The translations under genes and the position numbers were made by a program. A stretch of 6,417 bases of DNA from an uncultured Nitrosopumilaceae archaeon. Its GTDB lineage: Archaea > Thermoproteota > Nitrososphaeria > Nitrososphaerales > Nitrosopumilaceae. Below the pieces are notes generated by a model. That model was not told where the DNA came from. It ran no database searches and saw only the letters and a list, made by a program, of their open reading frames with translations. Shown here piece by piece: positions 1 to 4,392 of this stretch (positions are counted from its first letter, which is position 1; each line of letters starts with the position of its first letter). Where the stretch lies: positions 1 through 6,417 of the forward strand of contig CALFHG010000264.1 in assembly GCA_937875805.1 (NCBI GenBank), read 5' to 3'.

Positions 1-45
1 CATTCTGCCATGAATTTAGTGAAATATGGCATTTAATAAAAATTG

Positions 46-71
46 GTAATTTTTGAGAATCCTCAAATTAC
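46..71. terminator. Bulged hairpin, possible terminator
   Basis: The arms gtaat (46-50) and ttgag (53-57) pair with ctcaa (62-66) and attac (67-71). This gives a 10-bp stem with a 2-nt bulge (51-52) and a 4-nt loop (58-61). Read on the minus strand it is followed by a T5 run (37-41), which fits a terminator for leftward transcription. It could instead be the 3' end of a gene entering from the left. Its role is inferred from shape only. Confidence 0.3.
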
Positions 72-100
72 ATTATCACTAGTTGGCAATTTGGATCAAT

Positions 101-108
101 TTTAAATA
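101..108 (+). promoter_or_regulatory. TATA box for the candidate ncRNA
   Basis: The sequence tttaaata closely matches the archaeal TATA element. Its centre, near 105, predicts transcription starting around 130, which is where the outer stem of the structured element begins (128-130). No start codon of a convincing ORF lies at that distance, so an RNA gene is the natural product. Confidence 0.4.
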
Positions 109-127
109 TGATTTTGTCGTATTAGAT

Positions 128-231
128 ATAACGAGAAACCTTTGTTCTGCGTCGTAGAATGATAGGTCTGGAAAACACATCATGTTAGGAATACGTCCTT
201 GATTTAGCGTGTTTTCCTTGCATCTCGTTGT
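128..231 (+). ncRNA. Candidate structured non-coding RNA, about 100 nt
   Basis: Four helices nest cleanly. The outer stem pairs 130-136 (aacgaga) with 223-229 (tctcgtt) and extends by a wobble and an A-T pair to 128/231. A hairpin forms at 145-150/154-159 (ttctgc, 3-nt loop, gtagaa). A perfect 9-bp stem joins 170-178 (ggaaaacac) to 209-217 (gtgttttcc), and an apical stem joins 187-190 (agga) to 196-199 (tcct). Positions 130-229 are about 41% G+C against about 20% just upstream, a usual sign of RNA genes in A+T-rich archaea. A TATA box lies about 25 nt before the outer stem, and a T-rich inverted repeat follows it. It does not fit tRNA (no T arm before the 7-bp stem), RNase P RNA (its conserved core is missing) or SRP RNA (too short). 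The plus strand is chosen because of the promoter. A cis-acting DNA structure is the alternative. Confidence 0.4.
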
Positions 232-255
232 TTTGAAATTCAAAAAAAGTTTTTG
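231..255. terminator. Bidirectional T-rich terminator region
   Basis: A 15-nt palindrome occupies 231-245 (ttttgaa, a, ttcaaaa). A second inverted repeat follows it: caaaaa (241-246) and tttttg (250-255). The plus strand then carries T5 (250-254), and the minus strand carries T7 (complement of 242-248) just after a small GC hairpin (257-260/264-267). Archaeal transcription ends at U-rich runs, so this stretch can end both the candidate RNA from the left and the minus-strand XRE-CBS pair from the right. Confidence 0.4.
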
Positions 256-317
256 TCCGCATTGCGGTCAGTCTGTTCGTAGATTTTTGACCTAGTGATG
301 TTTTTGTTAGGAACAAA

Positions 318-785
318 CTAAGATTCAGGAGTTGTAGAGTCATCCTCTTCGTGAAATTCTCTGAGGTCGTCACGAAGTTGCGTATAATCCAATTTTTCAC
401 GTTTTTGTACAATGTTAAAATGTTTTAAAAATTTCATTTTATCTTGTGAAATCATTCGCAACTGAGAGATCGCTTTGAATTTTTCATGGGGTGTTTTGAC
501 AGAATAATACAACTCCCAACAACGTCTCTCCATTTCTTCAAGTGAGAGTAATTCATCAAAAGCAGTTCCACCAACTTGTTTTTGGTAAATTTCAGCAATA
601 GTTGATCCTGCAGATTGGTAGATTTCTAATTTCAATCTACGATATGTTCTCTCACCAATATCAATACCGGCTTTATGTAATCGCTCCAAAATTTCTGCAG
701 GCTTCAATCTTACTCCCAAACCAGTTTTAATAATGGATACTGCCTTTAGTTTCTCGTCTCCTTTGAGATATGATTCCTTACTCAA
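318..785 (-). CDS. Helix-turn-helix-like protein of unknown function, TTG start
   Basis: This is a 155-residue, soluble, charged protein with no signal peptide or membrane segment. Residues 26-54 (containing ILERLHKAG and IGERTYRRLK) read like a helix-turn-helix in which a second helix contacts DNA, as in small phage-type or resolvase-type DNA-binding domains. The middle (77-125) is predicted helical and the C-terminus is acidic (EEDD at 146-149). The start chosen is TTG at 785-783, whose bases overlap the stop of the upstream XRE-CBS gene (TTGA, 4 nt shared). The next in-frame methionine is at residue 85, too late to leave the putative DNA-binding part. The overlap implies co-transcription and translational coupling, so it may act with or under the control of the XRE-CBS regulator. 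A terminase-small-subunit-like origin is possible but nothing else phage-like is nearby. I do not recognise the family. Confidence 0.75.
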   Translation of the reverse strand: MSKESYLKGDEKLKAVSIIKTGLGVRLKPAEILERLHKAGIDIGERTYRRLKLEIYQSAGSTIAEIYQKQVGGTAFDELLSLEEMERRCWELYYSVKTPHEKFKAISQLRMISQDKMKFLKHFNIVQKREKLDYTQLRDDLREFHEEDDSTTPES

Positions 786-1366
786 TTCTTCATCAGTCCC
801 CTGATTGCATCAATTTTTGTAATCAATCCCACAATCTTTGCATTCTCTGATACCAGTAAGCACTTTGAATCATCAAATAGAGACAAAAGATTCTCAGTGA
901 TTTTTGTGTGAATGCCAATTATGATTGGCGGTGTCGCCATTACATCTTTGACTCGTGCGGTAGTCAATGGGGCATGTTCTCTATTTTGAAGAAATTTTAC
1001 TAGAGAGTTTTCAGTAACCAGACCAACACACCCGTTTCCTTCCAATACTGGGATTTGGCTGTAATCTTTATCATGCATTTGCTTTATGATATCCTCTGCA
1101 TAGTCTGATTTTCTAGCAAAGGTGAGATTCTTTTTGTAAATTTTCTCAGCAGTGATTAATTTACCTAGATTCTTTTGGGATTCACTATCTAATTCTTTGA
1201 ATATTCTTACTAGAACATCATAACTAGGTTTTGTGTTATTTTTTGGATTCTCAATCATACTCAAAAATGATGATGGGATATCACATTTTTTTGCCAGTTG
1301 TCTCTGACTAATTTCTAACTCTTCTCGGAGTTTTTTGATTTCAGTTAGTTGTGGTATACGAGTCAT
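782..1366 (-). CDS. XRE-family transcriptional regulator with CBS-domain pair
   Basis: The protein has 194 residues. Residues about 9-58 form an XRE/Cro-type helix-turn-helix, with the motif SQRQLAKKCDIPSSFLSMIE at 20-39 covering the scaffold and recognition helices. Two CBS motifs follow, at about 86-131 (YSQIPVLEGNGCVGLVTENS) and 139-193 (VKDVMATPP to GLITKIDAIRGL). Paired CBS domains typically bind AMP, ATP or S-adenosylmethionine in the cleft between them, so this is probably a cytoplasmic regulator whose DNA binding responds to an adenosine ligand. The XRE-CBS arrangement is well known in archaea, and the length is complete. The ATG at 1366 is supported by a TATA box centred about 26 nt upstream, suggesting a leaderless message. 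It heads a two-gene unit with 318-785 and is divergent from 1414-1755. Paired GTATAC sites flanking the promoter could be its own operator. Target genes and ligand cannot be read from the sequence. Confidence 0.9.
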   Translation of the reverse strand: MTRIPQLTEIKKLREELEISQRQLAKKCDIPSSFLSMIENPKNNTKPSYDVLVRIFKELDSESQKNLGKLITAEKIYKKNLTFARKSDYAEDIIKQMHDKDYSQIPVLEGNGCVGLVTENSLVKFLQNREHAPLTTARVKDVMATPPIIIGIHTKITENLLSLFDDSKCLLVSENAKIVGLITKIDAIRGLMKN

Positions 1367-1423
1367 ATAGTAATATGGTTTTCATGACATATAAGGTTTA
1401 GAGATATGGTGCTATGTATACCA
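1352..1423. promoter_or_regulatory. Paired inverted GTATAC sites flanking a divergent promoter
   Basis: tggtatac at 1352-1359 and gtatacca at 1416-1423 are exact inverted repeats with 8-bp arms, one just inside each of the two divergent genes. Each contains the self-palindromic hexamer GTATAC. The hexamers are 62 bp apart, close to six helical turns, so they face the same side of the DNA. Their centre (1387.5) lies next to the shared TATA-like sequence. A symmetric operator for the neighbouring XRE protein is an inference. Confidence 0.3.
1388..1396. promoter_or_regulatory. Divergent TATA box
   Basis: catataagg reads as ccttatatg on the minus strand. It is centred about 26 nt before the ATG of the XRE-CBS gene, which is ideal for a leaderless transcript. 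In the other direction it lies about 22 nt before the ATG at 1414, slightly short but usable. Only 47 bp separate the two start codons, so one element may serve both directions or be shared competitively. Confidence 0.4.
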
Positions 1424-1755
1424 TAACATATTCAGTACTAGTTCAAATGCAATTAAAACAATATAGTTACATGTTGAAACAAAACACAGAATCATTTGAC
1501 ACATACAATACATGTGCTGATGAGATAAAAAATAAAATTCTCAAAGAAGGAATTTGGAAACCATACACAAACAGAATAAAGAATCTGTTATTGTGTCAAG
1601 ATAAATTCTGGGAGTTGTACAATGCAGAGTCGGATCTTGAAAAGAAAAGAATAGTTTTAGAGGATTTGGTAAACCTGCAGCCGGTGATTGCTGAATGGTA
1701 CAATTCTTCAAAGAAGATCATAGAGTTTGAGACGAATTCCGGGGTATGCCAGTGA
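1414..1755 (+). CDS. Small hypothetical protein, first gene of an overlapping block
   Basis: The protein has 113 residues and I do not recognise it. It has no signal peptide, membrane segment or metal motif. Residues about 10-45 and 50-108 look helical, with charged heptad-like spacing (DKFWELYNAESDLEKKRIVL at 63-82), so a small helical or scaffold protein is likely. The ATG at 1414 is chosen because a TATA-like element lies just upstream. An internal ATG at 1447 (residue 12) is an alternative if the message carries a leader. The 3' end overlaps the next gene by 10 nt, which indicates co-transcription and coupling with the zinc-ribbon protein. It is divergent from the XRE-CBS regulator across 47 bp, so that regulator may control it. 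Confidence 0.65.
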   Translation: MYTITYSVLVQMQLKQYSYMLKQNTESFDTYNTCADEIKNKILKEGIWKPYTNRIKNLLLCQDKFWELYNAESDLEKKRIVLEDLVNLQPVIAEWYNSSKKIIEFETNSGVCQ

Positions 1756-1979
1756 CGTACCATTCTCCGGGAATAGAGTATTTCTGCCCCCAATGTAATT
1801 CAAATAAAATAGGATTCATCTTTGATGAGAAATACAAGGAGTGGCTTGAGACAATGAGGGCGATAAGCGCCAGAAAGATCAAGCTGAGCAATTCATACAG
1901 AGACTACAGGGCACAACCTAATTCTATGAAATGGAAGTGCTACAGGTGCAATGATTGTGGGGTTGTTCAAAAGGCATAA
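1746..1979 (+). CDS. Small zinc-ribbon protein
   Basis: The protein has 77 residues. A first cysteine knuckle lies at Cys14-Cys17 (YFCPQCNSNKIGF) and a second at Cys65-Cys68-Cys71 (WKCYRCNDCGVV), separated by a basic helical stretch (about 28-58). The CxxC...CxxC pattern with aromatic and glycine residues after the knuckles is typical of zinc ribbons that bind nucleic acid or act as small structural adaptors. The ATG lies inside the end of the preceding gene (10-nt overlap). By hand count the gene is about 42% G+C, well above its A+T-rich neighbours, with frequent AGG, GCC, AUC and CUG codons; this may reflect a different origin or strong coding constraint. The specific role is unknown. Confidence 0.75.
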   Translation: MPVTYHSPGIEYFCPQCNSNKIGFIFDEKYKEWLETMRAISARKIKLSNSYRDYRAQPNSMKWKCYRCNDCGVVQKA

Positions 1980-2248
1980 CTAGTTGCCATGCATTTGCAA
2001 AATTATTGAAATGGAAGATTGTATTTCAAAAAGAGATAAGGGGAATCAATCCTGAAACTGCATCTAGCAAGAGTACTAAAAGGAAAAGAGAATTAAAAGA
2101 GGCCATTAGTAAAAAAATTGGTCCAGATTATGAAAAGCATAGAGGAAAAACACTCGGAAATGAAATTTTGCTTGACGTAATTTACTATCTGTACAAATCA
2201 GAGTCCATTGTAGATTCTACAAAAGATTTGGAAATAAAACATGTGTGA
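1955..2248 (+). CDS. Weakly supported small basic protein, possibly a gene remnant
   Basis: The open frame encodes 97 residues from a TTG at 1955, which overlaps the zinc-ribbon gene by 25 nt. No ATG exists in this frame, and a later TTG at 2006 is the other option. Residues 38-62 are very basic (STKRKRELKEAISKK), and the C-terminal part (GNEILLDVIYYLYKSESIV, 68-86) looks like an amphipathic helix, so the sequence has protein character. No family is recognised. The lack of a good start, Shine-Dalgarno sequence or TATA box suggests either a coupled third gene of the block or a 5'-decayed gene whose original start is lost. A short overlapping ATG frame (from 2012) runs into a stop after 14 codons, which would also fit a frameshift. 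Confidence 0.45.
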   Translation: MWGCSKGITSCHAFAKLLKWKIVFQKEIRGINPETASSKSTKRKRELKEAISKKIGPDYEKHRGKTLGNEILLDVIYYLYKSESIVDSTKDLEIKHV

Positions 2249-2258
2249 ATTTATTAAT

Positions 2259-2265
2259 TTTAAAT
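2259..2265 (+). promoter_or_regulatory. TATA box upstream of structured element
   Basis: tttaaat centred at 2262 predicts a start near 2287, just before the outer arm of the 2291-2372 structure. The transcript could be a short RNA or a leader of about 260 nt for the gene at 2550. Confidence 0.3.
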
Positions 2266-2290
2266 GAATATCGATAGCAATCAAAACCAA

Positions 2291-2372
2291 GTAGTCATCC
2301 ATTGACAACTCTATATTCTGGTTCCAACATCAGCACTGATTTTCAATGATGTTTTTGCTAGTTGATTACTAC
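2291..2372 (+). ncRNA. Candidate structured RNA or mRNA leader element
   Basis: Outer arms gtagtcatc (2291-2299) and gattactac (2364-2372) pair at 8 of 9 positions. An inner perfect 7-bp stem joins aacatca (2326-2332) to tgatgtt (2347-2353). The block is about 37% G+C against about 22% on both sides, and a TATA box sits about 25 nt upstream. This is weaker than the 128-231 element: there are two helices rather than four and the outer one is imperfect. It might be a leader of the RAM gene instead of a free RNA. Confidence 0.25.
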
Positions 2373-2448
2373 CTATACAAAGTATTTCACTGTGACATAA
2401 AAATAGTATTGTGATAAACATGGACATTTGTTTAATTTTTACGCCATT

Positions 2449-2463
2449 ATTGGATATTCCAAT
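2449..2463. promoter_or_regulatory. 15-bp palindrome upstream of the first RAM gene
   Basis: attgga (2449-2454) and tccaat (2458-2463) are exact inverted repeats around the trinucleotide tat. The size and compact symmetry fit a site for a dimeric regulator such as an Lrp protein. It lies about 87 bp before the ATG at 2550. A small hairpin ending the upstream RNA is the alternative. Confidence 0.25.
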
Positions 2464-2549
2464 TTCATCTGAAGTCTTTTATTCTAATTGTGTGTTAGGA
2501 TAGTAATGTTTCAACATCAAATTTTATCAATTAAAGGAAATGGAAAATA

Positions 2550-3077
2550 ATGGCAAAAGCATATGTTTTGATGAACTGTGACCTGGGTTCAGAAAAAGAG
2601 ATAATTGCTTCGTTAAAAAACATCGGCGGGGTAAAAGAAGCTCATGGTACACTTGGACTCTATGATATTGTTGCACAAATCGAATCAGACACTGAAGAAA
2701 AAATTAGAGAAATTGCTACAGTGTCTATTCGTAATATGCCAAAAATACGCTCTACTATGACTTTGACTCGTTCAGAATCAGGAGAACTATTTCAAACATC
2801 AGAAAAGTTAATCGGATTAATGCTGGGACAAAATTTTGCTAAAGCATATGTTGTGATTCATTGTGATAGCGGTGAAGAATATTCAACATTAAAAAATCTC
2901 AGCCACATCCCAGAAGTAAAAGAGGCAGACGTAGTTTTTGGATTTTATGATGTAATTTGTAAGGTTGAGGCATCTGATGAAAAAACGCTAAATCACATCC
3001 TTACCAAAGCGATGAGATCCATACCTCACATTAAAACCAGTATGACTCTGAAAATAATTGATGAGCAAGAATCTTAG
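2550..3077 (+). CDS. Fused double RAM-domain protein (Lrp/AsnC ligand-binding), no DNA-binding domain
   Basis: The protein has 175 residues and two Lrp/AsnC ligand-binding (RAM) domains in tandem: about 3-75 and 97-170, joined by a 20-residue linker. Each has the family hallmarks: a first strand (AKAYVLMNC, AKAYVVIHC), the GxYD turn (GLYDIVAQ at 36-43, GFYDVICK at 131-138) and a final strand (IRSTMTLT, IKTSMTLK). In full Lrp proteins this domain binds amino acids or other small molecules and drives octamer formation. The usual N-terminal helix-turn-helix is wholly absent and the protein starts directly at the first strand. One polypeptide could therefore fold as a pseudo-dimer of two unlike halves. 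A weak TATA-like element lies about 26 nt before the ATG. The gene stands alone, separated from the next RAM genes by 148 bp containing a T-run. It is probably a cytoplasmic sensor or partner of full-length Lrp regulators, which is an inference. Confidence 0.88.
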   Translation: MAKAYVLMNCDLGSEKEIIASLKNIGGVKEAHGTLGLYDIVAQIESDTEEKIREIATVSIRNMPKIRSTMTLTRSESGELFQTSEKLIGLMLGQNFAKAYVVIHCDSGEEYSTLKNLSHIPEVKEADVVFGFYDVICKVEASDEKTLNHILTKAMRSIPHIKTSMTLKIIDEQES

Positions 3078-3143
3078 TCATCAAAATATAATTTCTCACA
3101 TATTCATCTCAAAGTTTAGTAATAATATCAATTAATGAGTACT

Positions 3144-3166
3144 TGTTTGATTTTTTAGTAAAAAAT
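3144..3166 (+). terminator. T-rich terminator after the first RAM gene
   Basis: The stretch tgtttgatttttt ends in T6 at 3151-3156 and is followed by a matching A6 (3160-3165), giving a weak A-T hairpin around agt. U-rich runs like this end archaeal transcripts. It separates the 2550 gene from the promoter of the 3226-4004 pair. Confidence 0.4.
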
Positions 3167-3184
3167 TAAATAACTTTAAGGAAT

Positions 3185-3202
3185 TTTAAGATTTAACTTA
3201 AA
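3185..3202. promoter_or_regulatory. 18-bp inverted repeat overlapping the promoter of the RAM pair
   Basis: tttaag (3185-3190) and cttaaa (3197-3202) are exact inverted 6-bp arms with a 6-bp spacer. The layout is 6-6-6, as in the repeat before the Lrp gene, but with different arm sequence. The right arm runs into the TATA box, so a bound protein would block or assist TBP. A/T-rich symmetry can arise by chance, so support is modest. Confidence 0.25.
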
Positions 3203-3207
3203 TATTT
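3197..3207 (+). promoter_or_regulatory. TATA box of the single-RAM gene
   Basis: cttaaatattt begins 29 nt before the ATG at 3226, which puts the predicted transcription start at or next to the ATG (leaderless). The same 11 bases sit at the same distance before the Lrp gene at 5718. Confidence 0.6.
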
Positions 3208-3225
3208 TTTTGGTGTATTTATTTC

Positions 3226-3465
3226 ATGGAAACTGCTTATGTATTAATTAATTGTGATTTGGGTTCTGAAGAAGAAATAATTGATTCTCTAAAACATATG
3301 GAATCAGTAAAGGAGGTTCATGGAACGTTTGGTGCATATGATATTATTGCAAAGATCGAAAATCAAGATAAAGACAAACTTCGAGAAACCATAATTTGGA
3401 ATGTAAGAAAACTCCTACATGTACGATCTACTCTTACATTGATGGGGATTGAAGGACAAAATTAG
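3226..3465 (+). CDS. Single stand-alone RAM-domain protein (Lrp/AsnC ligand-binding)
   Basis: The protein has 79 residues forming exactly one Lrp/AsnC ligand-binding domain. The first strand is AYVLINCDLGSEEE (4-17), the GAYDIIAKIE turn and strand lie at 36-45, and the last strand RSTLTLM at 67-73. It aligns without gaps to the first domain of the 2550 gene, with about 40 of 72 positions identical by my hand count, so the two are recent paralogues. Stand-alone RAM proteins of this size are known in bacteria and archaea; they form dimers or higher rings and bind amino-acid-like ligands at the interfaces. The ATG is fixed by a strong TATA box 29 nt upstream. The stop is 8 nt before the next RAM gene, so both are on one transcript and may form a mixed complex. 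Its ligand is unknown. Confidence 0.9.
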   Translation: METAYVLINCDLGSEEEIIDSLKHMESVKEVHGTFGAYDIIAKIENQDKDKLRETIIWNVRKLLHVRSTLTLMGIEGQN

Positions 3466-3473
3466 AAGAATTT

Positions 3474-4004
3474 ATGGCTAAAGCATATGTTCTGATTATG
3501 AATGAATCTGGAAAAGAAGATTCTGTAATTTCCAATCTAAGAAATATTCCTAGCATTACATCTGCGTTTGGTGCGTTTGGAACTTACGATATATTGACCA
3601 AACTAGAATCGCCTAATGAAGAAAATATTCAGCAGGATATTTCAAAGGGAATAAGAAAAATTGTAAACATTAGATCAACTATGACATTATGGGTAGATAA
3701 AAAACCTGGAATTTTAAAAATAAATGAAATTGAACGAGAGGTATTGGATACCTACACGGCTCAAGCCTTTGTTACAATTCATTGTTCAAAGTCTGATGAA
3801 CCCACTATAATGCAAAACTTGGATAAAATTCCAGAAGTCATAGAGGCAGATATGTTGGTTGGAAACTATGAAATAATTTGTAAGATTGCAGCTCCTACGT
3901 ATAATGATATTTCTGAAATTATTAGTAAAAAAATTAGAAAGATACCCGGAATAAAATCTACAATTACAATTAACATAATAAATAATCAGGGATTTAGTAG
4001 ATGA
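3474..4004 (+). CDS. Fused double RAM-domain protein, partner of the single-RAM gene
   Basis: The protein has 176 residues with two RAM domains at about 3-75 and 97-170, separated by a linker of about 20 residues, the same plan as the 2550 gene. The first domain has GTYDILTK (36-43) and RSTMTLW (67-73). The second has AQAFVTIHC (96-104), IPEVIEADM, GNYEIICK (130-137) and KSTITI. The second domains of the two fused proteins share features the first domains lack: an IHC strand end, IPEV.EAD, and a cysteine in the ICK strand. The fusion therefore predates duplication of the gene. The usual first-domain cysteine (residue 10) is asparagine here, and the GxYD turn of domain two is GNYE, so ligand contacts may have changed. 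No helix-turn-helix is present. It follows the single-RAM gene by 8 nt (same transcript) and converges with the tiny gene at 4012-4128. Confidence 0.88.
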   Translation: MAKAYVLIMNESGKEDSVISNLRNIPSITSAFGAFGTYDILTKLESPNEENIQQDISKGIRKIVNIRSTMTLWVDKKPGILKINEIEREVLDTYTAQAFVTIHCSKSDEPTIMQNLDKIPEVIEADMLVGNYEIICKIAAPTYNDISEIISKKIRKIPGIKSTITINIINNQGFSR

Positions 4005-4011
4005 TTATTTT

Positions 4012-4128
4012 CTAGGTAAATTCTATTACTTCACCTTTTGCAAATCTTTCCAGAAATCTCTTTTTGAATTCTTCTCGGTATTTTTCCTGAAGTTCCTTTT
4101 TTTCACTATGCTCTATTTTCTTTGACAT
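4012..4128 (-). CDS. Tiny highly charged helical protein, 38 residues
   Basis: A complete ATG-to-TAG frame encodes 38 residues, with core EKKELQEKYREEFKKRFLER (9-28). More than half the residues are Lys, Arg, Glu or Asp, in an i/i+4 pattern that would make one long amphipathic or single alpha-helix; the tail is FAKGEVIEFT. Such a biased, stop-free composition is unlike random A+T-rich intergenic DNA. It lies 7 nt from the convergent stop of the 3474 gene. Only a weak TATA-like sequence (complement of 4151-4160) precedes it. Function is unknown; a nucleic-acid-associated or protein-partner peptide is possible. Confidence 0.5.
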   Translation of the reverse strand: MSKKIEHSEKKELQEKYREEFKKRFLERFAKGEVIEFT

Positions 4129-4235
4129 GGTTAGTTATGGTGATTATCAGATTTATTGTAGCTAGTTGAAATTTTGGATAGATGTTAAAAAATGATAAAA
4201 ATTATAAACATCTTTAAAGATACAATTTTTTTTAT

Positions 4236-4246
4236 TCAAATATTAC
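4236..4246 (+). promoter_or_regulatory. Possible TATA box of the 34-residue zinc protein
   Basis: tcaaatattac is centred about 24 nt before the ATG at 4264 and would give a leaderless transcript. It is a moderate match to TTTAAATA-type boxes seen elsewhere in the window. Confidence 0.3.
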
Positions 4247-4263
4247 AAACGTCTTTTATTGTT

Positions 4264-4368
4264 ATGGAACAAATTGTAAAATGTGAATGTCCTCCAGGCT
4301 CAGAAAGTTATGAAAATAAAGACGGAATGTTGATTTGTGCGTCCTGTAAAGGTTGGATTCAGGCGTAA
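4264..4368 (+). CDS. Tiny zinc-ribbon-like protein, 34 residues
   Basis: A complete ATG-to-TAA frame encodes 34 residues with four cysteines, Cys7-x-Cys9 and Cys25-x2-Cys28. The second knuckle sits in a zinc-ribbon-like turn (MLICASCKGWIQA), and a CPPGS loop follows the first pair. Four correctly paired cysteines in so short a frame are strong evidence of a metal-binding miniprotein, probably binding one zinc ion. A TATA-like element lies about 24 nt upstream. It converges with the chorismate-lyase-like gene across 24 bp. Small zinc-ribbon proteins are common and mostly uncharacterised in this group of archaea, so the function is unknown. Confidence 0.65.
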   Translation: MEQIVKCECPPGSESYENKDGMLICASCKGWIQA

Positions 4369-4392
4369 AACTAACCGTTTCCCTCGTTCTTT

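Larger units (their letters stand above)
1..127. other. Left-edge intergenic region, very A+T-rich, two hairpins
   Basis: I find no supportable gene here. One plus frame stays open from the edge to a stop at 52-54 and another to a stop at 34-36, so the tail of a gene lying to the left cannot be excluded, but the pieces are too short to judge. Inverted repeats occur at 6-11/26-31 (6-bp arms) and at 46-71, described separately. Positions 31-127 are only about 20% G+C by hand count, in sharp contrast with the block that starts at about 128. Confidence 0.4.
2249..2549. other. Structured 300-bp intergenic region before the RAM cluster
   Basis: No convincing protein gene lies here. The stretch holds a TATA-like box (2259-2265), a G+C-enriched block with nested inverted repeats (2291-2372), a 15-bp palindrome (2449-2463), and a weak TATA element before the first RAM gene. 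A 38-codon minus-strand frame at 2311-2427 has no promoter match and is treated as chance. Confidence 0.5.

Noticed and set aside
128..231. tRNA or other standard RNA interpretation of the structured block
   Set aside because: A 7-bp outer stem is present, but there is no T arm before its 3' half and no anticodon arm, and RNase P or SRP RNA core motifs are missing.
185..412. 75-codon minus-strand frame
   Set aside because: It overlaps the 3' end of the 318-785 gene in another frame and crosses the terminator and palindromes; composition is not protein-like.
1596..1793. 65-codon minus-strand frame
   Set aside because: It is antisense to the 1414 and 1746 genes; the latter has a clear zinc-ribbon pattern, so this is a shadow.
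2346..2414. 22-codon hydrophobic plus-strand frame beginning MMFLLVDYYLYK
   Set aside because: It is too short, has no promoter or ribosome-binding signal, and its start lies in a hairpin arm.
2311..2427. 38-codon minus-strand frame in the intergenic region
   Set aside because: It has no good TATA element at leaderless distance, overlaps the nested inverted repeats, and a frame this long is expected by chance; kept only as a remote possibility.
2326..2519. Repeated aacatca/tgatgtt heptamers as an operator family
   Set aside because: The copies at 2326, 2347 and 2513 and a partial pair near 4181-4212 are irregularly spaced and partly explained by one hairpin; too short to claim as a regulon motif.
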